Source of the DNA: JAIYDJ01 sp031398695
Lineage (GTDB): Bacteria > Pseudomonadota > Alphaproteobacteria > Rhodobacterales > Rhodobacteraceae
Assembly: GCA_031398695.1 (NCBI GenBank)
Contig: JANNNU010000048.1
Coordinates: forward strand, 1-9,121
Length of the DNA: 9,121 nt
Reading direction: 5' to 3'
Made by a program: the position numbers and the translations under genes. Positions 6,296 through 9,121 of the stretch are shown one piece after another. The notes below the pieces were generated by a model. The model worked only from the letters and a program-made list of their open reading frames with translations. It made no database searches and was not told the DNA's origin. The stretch's first letter is position 1. Each line of letters starts with the position of its first letter.

Positions 6296-6366
6296 CTATA
6301 GCGTAAATGTAGCTTCTTAGGTTCACCGTGCAAGCACCTGATCTTAATGACCTATTCGGAAATCTA

Positions 6367-8907
6367 TCAACGATCTTTAAGTGCAAGATGGGCTGCTGCC
6401 AGCCGCGCAAGGGGAACACGATACGGTGAACACGACACGTAATCGAATCCGGCTTTTCGGCAAAACTCGATCGATTCGGGGTTGCCGCCGTGTTCGCCGC
6501 AGATGCTCAGCGTCAGGTCGGGCCGGGTCCGCCGACCCCGTTCAGCCCCGATAAGAAGCAGCTCGCCCACGCCATCGACATCCAGCGTGTGAAACGGATC
6601 CTCGGGAAAAACCCCCTGCTGGACATAGGTGTTCATGAACCGTCCCGCATCGTCGCGCGACAATCCATAGGTCATCTGGGTCAGGTCGTTGGTGCCAAAT
6701 GACAGGAAATCGGTGTGCTGGGCGATCTCGCCGGCACGCAGGGCGGCGCGGGGCGTTTCGACCATCACGCCCAGCTTGTAGACGAAGGCCACCCCCGTCT
6801 TGATCCGCACCGTCGCCGCCACCGCGTCGATGTTTGCCTTGACCAGCTCCACCTCGCGCCGCGCTGAAACCAGCGGGATCATGATTTCGGGCACCACCGG
6901 CGCGCCCCGCCGGATCACCTCGACCGCGGCCTCGAAAATCGCGCGGGCCTGCATGTCGTAGATTTCCGGCAGCACCACGCCCAGCCGCACGCCCCGCATC
7001 CCCAGCATCGGGTTGAACTCGGCCAGCGCCTCGGCTCGGCGCACGACGTCGGACAACGGTTTGTCCAACGCCTCGGCCAGTTCGCGCAAACCCTCGCGGG
7101 TGTGGGGCAAAAACTCGTGCAGCGGCGGATCGAACAGGCGGATGCAGACCGGCAGGCCCGCCATGATCTCGAACAGCTGGATGAAGTCCTCGCGCTGCAT
7201 CGGCAGCAGCCGGGCCAACGCCGCCGCCCGGTCTTTCGAGGTGTCCGCAAAGATCATCTCGCGCATCACCACCAGACGCGCCTCGTCAAAGAACATGTGT
7301 TCGGTGCGGCACAGCCCGATGCCCTGCGCCTCGAACTGGCGGGCGGTGGCGGCGTCGGCGGGAGTGTCGGCATTGGCGCGGATGCCGATGTCGCGCACGT
7401 CGTCGGCCCAGCCCAGCAGCTTGCGAAACGAATCGTCCAGCGCAGCGGCCAGCATTTCGGCAGCACCCGCCAGCACCTCGCCGGTCGTGCCGTCCACCGT
7501 GATCACGTCGCCTTCGGTAAAGACCCGCCCGTCCGCTGCGCCAAGCTTTCGGTCCTTGGCATCCAGCCGTAGACCCTGCGCGCTGACGACGCAGGGCACC
7601 CCGAGCCCCCTGGCAATCACCGCCGCGTGGCTGGTGACGCCGCCGCGTTCGGTCAGCACGCCGACCGCCGAGTGCATGCCGCGAATGTCCTCGGGCGCGG
7701 TTTCGCGTCGCACCAGGATGCACGGCTCGCCACGCGACGCACTCGCCTGCGCCGCAGCCGACGAAAACACGATCCGCCCGGTCGCGGCACCCGGACTCGC
7801 GGCGATCCCCTTGGCGAACACGTCGCGCGGGCCGCGAGGGTCGACCTGCGGATGCAAAAGCTCGGTCAGCGCGCGGGGCTCTACGCGCAAGATCGCCTCG
7901 TCGCGACCGATCACCCCGTCATCGGCCAGCGCGACGGCTATCTTGAGCCCGGCCCGCGCCGAACGCGCAACCTTGACCGCGTCGAGCACCGAAAGATGGC
8001 CATCCTCGATGGTGAATTCGATCTGCATTTCTTCGCGCAGGCGGGTGCGGCAGGCCGCTCCAAACCGCAAAAGGTCGGCGAAAATGGCAGGCGCGATGTC
8101 CTCCAGCGACGCCCCGCGCGTGTCACGGGTCAGGTAAAGCGCATCGGTCTTCTTCAGCGCATCGCGACCCTGGCTTTGCCCCAGGTACCGGCCGGTCACC
8201 TGCGGCAGCCCCGTCACCGGGTTGACGAACTGGATGACGCCCGACCCCGAAATCCCCTGCCCGATGCCTTGCGCCATCGCTTGCACCACCAGCCCCAGCG
8301 GCGCCTCGGCGGGCGCGCCCTTGGACTGGCGCAACAGCCGGGCCGATGTGCCTTCCCACGCCCGCGCCATCGAACGCAGCACTTCGGTCAACTGCCGCGC
8401 CGGATCCTCGGGAAAGGGTTCATCCATCTCGCGGTGATACTGCTGCAGCGCATCGCGCAGAACCTCGGCCGCGGGTTTGTCGGGATCGAACATGTCGGGG
8501 TCCAGACGCGCCACATGCGTGGCGTAGGCCTGCACAAACCGAAGATAGAGCGCATCCGCCGCCGCCTGACCGTGACGCTTGACCAGATCCTTGTGCCGGG
8601 CCGCGTTCATCCCGACGTTCAGCACCGACCCAGGACCACCCCAATCCGGATTGGCCGGCGAGGGGCGCACGGAAATCAGCGCCCCCGGGCCGAAATGACC
8701 GAGGATCGTGGCCGCATCCACCCGGTGCCCCGCCGCGATGGCGCGGACCGTGTGGGTGGGCAATGCCACGGTCTGCGGGACCGGCAGATCGAGCCGCAAC
8801 AGGCGTTGCAGGCATTTCGCCCGCCAGCCATGCGCCTCGGGCCGGATCGCCGCGGTGGGCGAGATCTCGGTATAGTCGGCGAGCGGGTTCGGGATCGGGT
8901 TCTGCAC
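6367..8907 (-). CDS. ppdK: Pyruvate, phosphate dikinase homologue with a divergent ATP-grasp domain
   Basis: PPDK interconverts pyruvate, ATP and phosphate with phosphoenolpyruvate, AMP and pyrophosphate through a swivelling phosphohistidine domain. Of 846 residues, the central domain (about 360-480) has TERGGVTSHAAVIARG with the phosphorylated His427. The C-terminal PEP/pyruvate barrel is complete: GLCRTEHMFF (Arg534), IRLFDPPLHEF (Arg590), NPMLGMRG (Arg638), GVMVETPRAAL (Glu717), FGTNDLTQ (Asn740) and CGEHGG (Cys803). The N-terminal domain is recognisable (QIEFTIEDG at 295-303) but altered: no GGKGANL near residue 25, RPSPA (81-85) where RSGA is usual, GGPGSVLN (90-97) for SMPGMMDTVLN, and VLDAV (307-311) where MLQTR is usual. 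It is about 28 residues shorter there than the Clostridium symbiosum enzyme. The GTG start (8907) has GAAAGG 7 bases upstream. Whether it uses ATP normally is open. Confidence 0.92.
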   Translation of the reverse strand: MQNPIPNPLADYTEISPTAAIRPEAHGWRAKCLQRLLRLDLPVPQTVALPTHTVRAIAAGHRVDAATILGHFGPGALISVRPSPANPDWGGPGSVLNVGMNAARHKDLVKRHGQAAADALYLRFVQAYATHVARLDPDMFDPDKPAAEVLRDALQQYHREMDEPFPEDPARQLTEVLRSMARAWEGTSARLLRQSKGAPAEAPLGLVVQAMAQGIGQGISGSGVIQFVNPVTGLPQVTGRYLGQSQGRDALKKTDALYLTRDTRGASLEDIAPAIFADLLRFGAACRTRLREEMQIEFTIEDGHLSVLDAVKVARSARAGLKIAVALADDGVIGRDEAILRVEPRALTELLHPQVDPRGPRDVFAKGIAASPGAATGRIVFSSAAAQASASRGEPCILVRRETAPEDIRGMHSAVGVLTERGGVTSHAAVIARGLGVPCVVSAQGLRLDAKDRKLGAADGRVFTEGDVITVDGTTGEVLAGAAEMLAAALDDSFRKLLGWADDVRDIGIRANADTPADAATARQFEAQGIGLCRTEHMFFDEARLVVMREMIFADTSKDRAAALARLLPMQREDFIQLFEIMAGLPVCIRLFDPPLHEFLPHTREGLRELAEALDKPLSDVVRRAEALAEFNPMLGMRGVRLGVVLPEIYDMQARAIFEAAVEVIRRGAPVVPEIMIPLVSARREVELVKANIDAVAATVRIKTGVAFVYKLGVMVETPRAALRAGEIAQHTDFLSFGTNDLTQMTYGLSRDDAGRFMNTYVQQGVFPEDPFHTLDVDGVGELLLIGAERGRRTRPDLTLSICGEHGGNPESIEFCRKAGFDYVSCSPYRVPLARLAAAHLALKDR

Positions 8908-8931
8908 TGCGACACCTTTCGGAATGGCCGC

Positions 8932-8961
8932 AGCATACGCCTATCGCAGAGGGCGTGCCAA
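8932..8961 (-). promoter_or_regulatory. Likely ppdK promoter
   Basis: On the minus strand TTGGCA (8956-8961, five of six matches to the -35 consensus) is followed after 18 bases by TATGCT (8932-8937, four of six). Transcription would start near 8925, leaving a short leader of about 18 bases that contains the GAAAGG ribosome site before the GTG at 8907. It lies downstream of the hairpin at 8970-8990, so ppdK can be transcribed apart from the glyS-like gene. Confidence 0.45.
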
Positions 8962-8969
8962 GCGCAGAG

Positions 8970-8990
8970 GCGGGGGTTTCACACCCCCGC
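8970..8990 (-). terminator. GC-rich hairpin after the glyS-like gene
   Basis: GCGGGGGT (8970-8977) and ACCCCCGC (8983-8990) form a perfect 8-bp stem with a 5-base loop. It lies 35 bases after the stop of the gene ending at 9026. There is no T-run after it on the minus strand (CTCTGCG), so it is at best a T-less terminator or a transcript-protecting hairpin. Confidence 0.5.
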
Positions 8991-9001
8991 ACCCCCGTGG
9001 G

Positions 9002-9021
9002 ATATTTGTGCCAAGATGAAA
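9002..9021 (-). other. 20-base intergenic motif of Rhodobacteraceae type
   Basis: On the minus strand this reads TTTCATCTTGGCACAAATAT, starting four bases after the stop codon of the glyS-like gene and followed by a C/G-rich stretch and hairpin. I recall close variants of this motif after many genes in Rhodobacteraceae genomes; that is from memory and not checked. It is AT-rich compared with its surroundings. Its function is not known to me. Confidence 0.5.
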
Positions 9022-9025
9022 GGGG

Positions 9026-9121
9026 CTAGCCTTCGATCTTCGTCAGGTCGGCCACGCCCGAGCAGATGGCGCGGATGCGGTGCAGCAGGTTCAGACGGTT
9101 GCGGCGGATGATCGGGCTGGG
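9026..9121 (-). CDS. glyS: 3' end of probable glycyl-tRNA synthetase beta subunit (partial)
   Basis: Only the last 31 codons lie in the window, ending RRNRLNLLHRIRAICSGVADLTKIEG and TAG (9026-9028). The pattern NRL-LL-x-R-IR ... VAD-x-x-KIEG at the very C-terminus is typical of the anticodon-binding tail of alphaproteobacterial GlyS, which with GlyQ charges tRNA-Gly. From memory, a glyS gene next to ppdK also fits related genomes. The rest of the gene lies beyond the window's right edge. With so little sequence, another protein with a similar tail cannot be excluded. Confidence 0.7.
   Translation of the reverse strand, partial: PSPIIRRNRLNLLHRIRAICSGVADLTKIEG

Noticed and set aside
4740..6320. 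Plus-strand ORF of 526 codons opposite folB and the SleB-type gene
   Set aside because: It spans two genes and their intergenic gaps on the other strand; the composition is that of a shadow frame with no domain.
7830..8907. Frameshift or deletion damaging ppdK
   Set aside because: The reading frame is open throughout and the N-terminal domain keeps a coherent protein-like sequence, so the differences look like divergence, not a broken gene.
7627..9111. Plus-strand ORF of 494 codons opposite ppdK and the glyS-like end
   Set aside because: It is antisense to a well-supported gene and runs across its promoter and hairpin; no motif supports it.

Overview
The window looks like chromosomal DNA from a Rhodobacteraceae-type alphaproteobacterium (a Rhodobacter/Roseobacter relative). 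This rests on the high G+C with strong GC bias at third codon positions, the character of the housekeeping proteins, the folB-folP-glmM arrangement, and a 20-base motif after the glyS-like gene (9002-9021) that I recall as recurrent in that family. I see no insertion sequence, tRNA, rRNA, CRISPR array, integrase or attachment site. This is mostly core genome, with a few less ordinary details.

Layout, left to right. (1) Positions 1-200 are the untranslated upstream region of ilvC. (2) ilvC (201-1223, plus strand) encodes ketol-acid reductoisomerase and ends in a strong intrinsic terminator at 1243-1277. Everything after it lies on the minus strand. (3) Positions 1283-1826 hold two small single-pass membrane proteins that share a C-terminal motif and look like an ancient tandem duplication. 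A possible 29-codon ORF lies just upstream, at 1859-1948. (4) Positions 2046-5345 form a folB-folP-glmM operon, read right to left. It starts at a likely promoter near 5376-5381, and folP and glmM overlap by four bases (ATGA). (5) Positions 5466-6134 encode an exported SleB-type cell-wall hydrolase. (6) Positions 6135-6366 are a gap with an AT-rich part carrying two palindromes. (7) Positions 6367-8907 encode a pyruvate phosphate dikinase homologue with a GTG start. (8) A 118-base gap holds the 20-base motif, a GC-rich hairpin and a likely ppdK promoter. (9) The window ends inside the 3' end of what is probably glyS (glycyl-tRNA synthetase beta subunit).

How the genes relate. ilvC serves valine, leucine and isoleucine synthesis. 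folB and folP supply two steps of folate synthesis, and glmM makes glucosamine-1-phosphate for peptidoglycan and lipopolysaccharide precursors. The SleB-type protein acts on peptidoglycan outside the cytoplasm. The PPDK homologue would interconvert pyruvate and phosphoenolpyruvate.

Most worth a second look: the PPDK homologue has an intact phosphohistidine domain and an intact PEP/pyruvate domain, but its N-terminal ATP-grasp domain has lost several nucleotide-site signatures. The FolB protein carries an extra C-terminal half of about 160 residues that resembles a worn-down amino-acid-kinase-family fold. The paired small membrane proteins share a conserved tail motif of unknown role.
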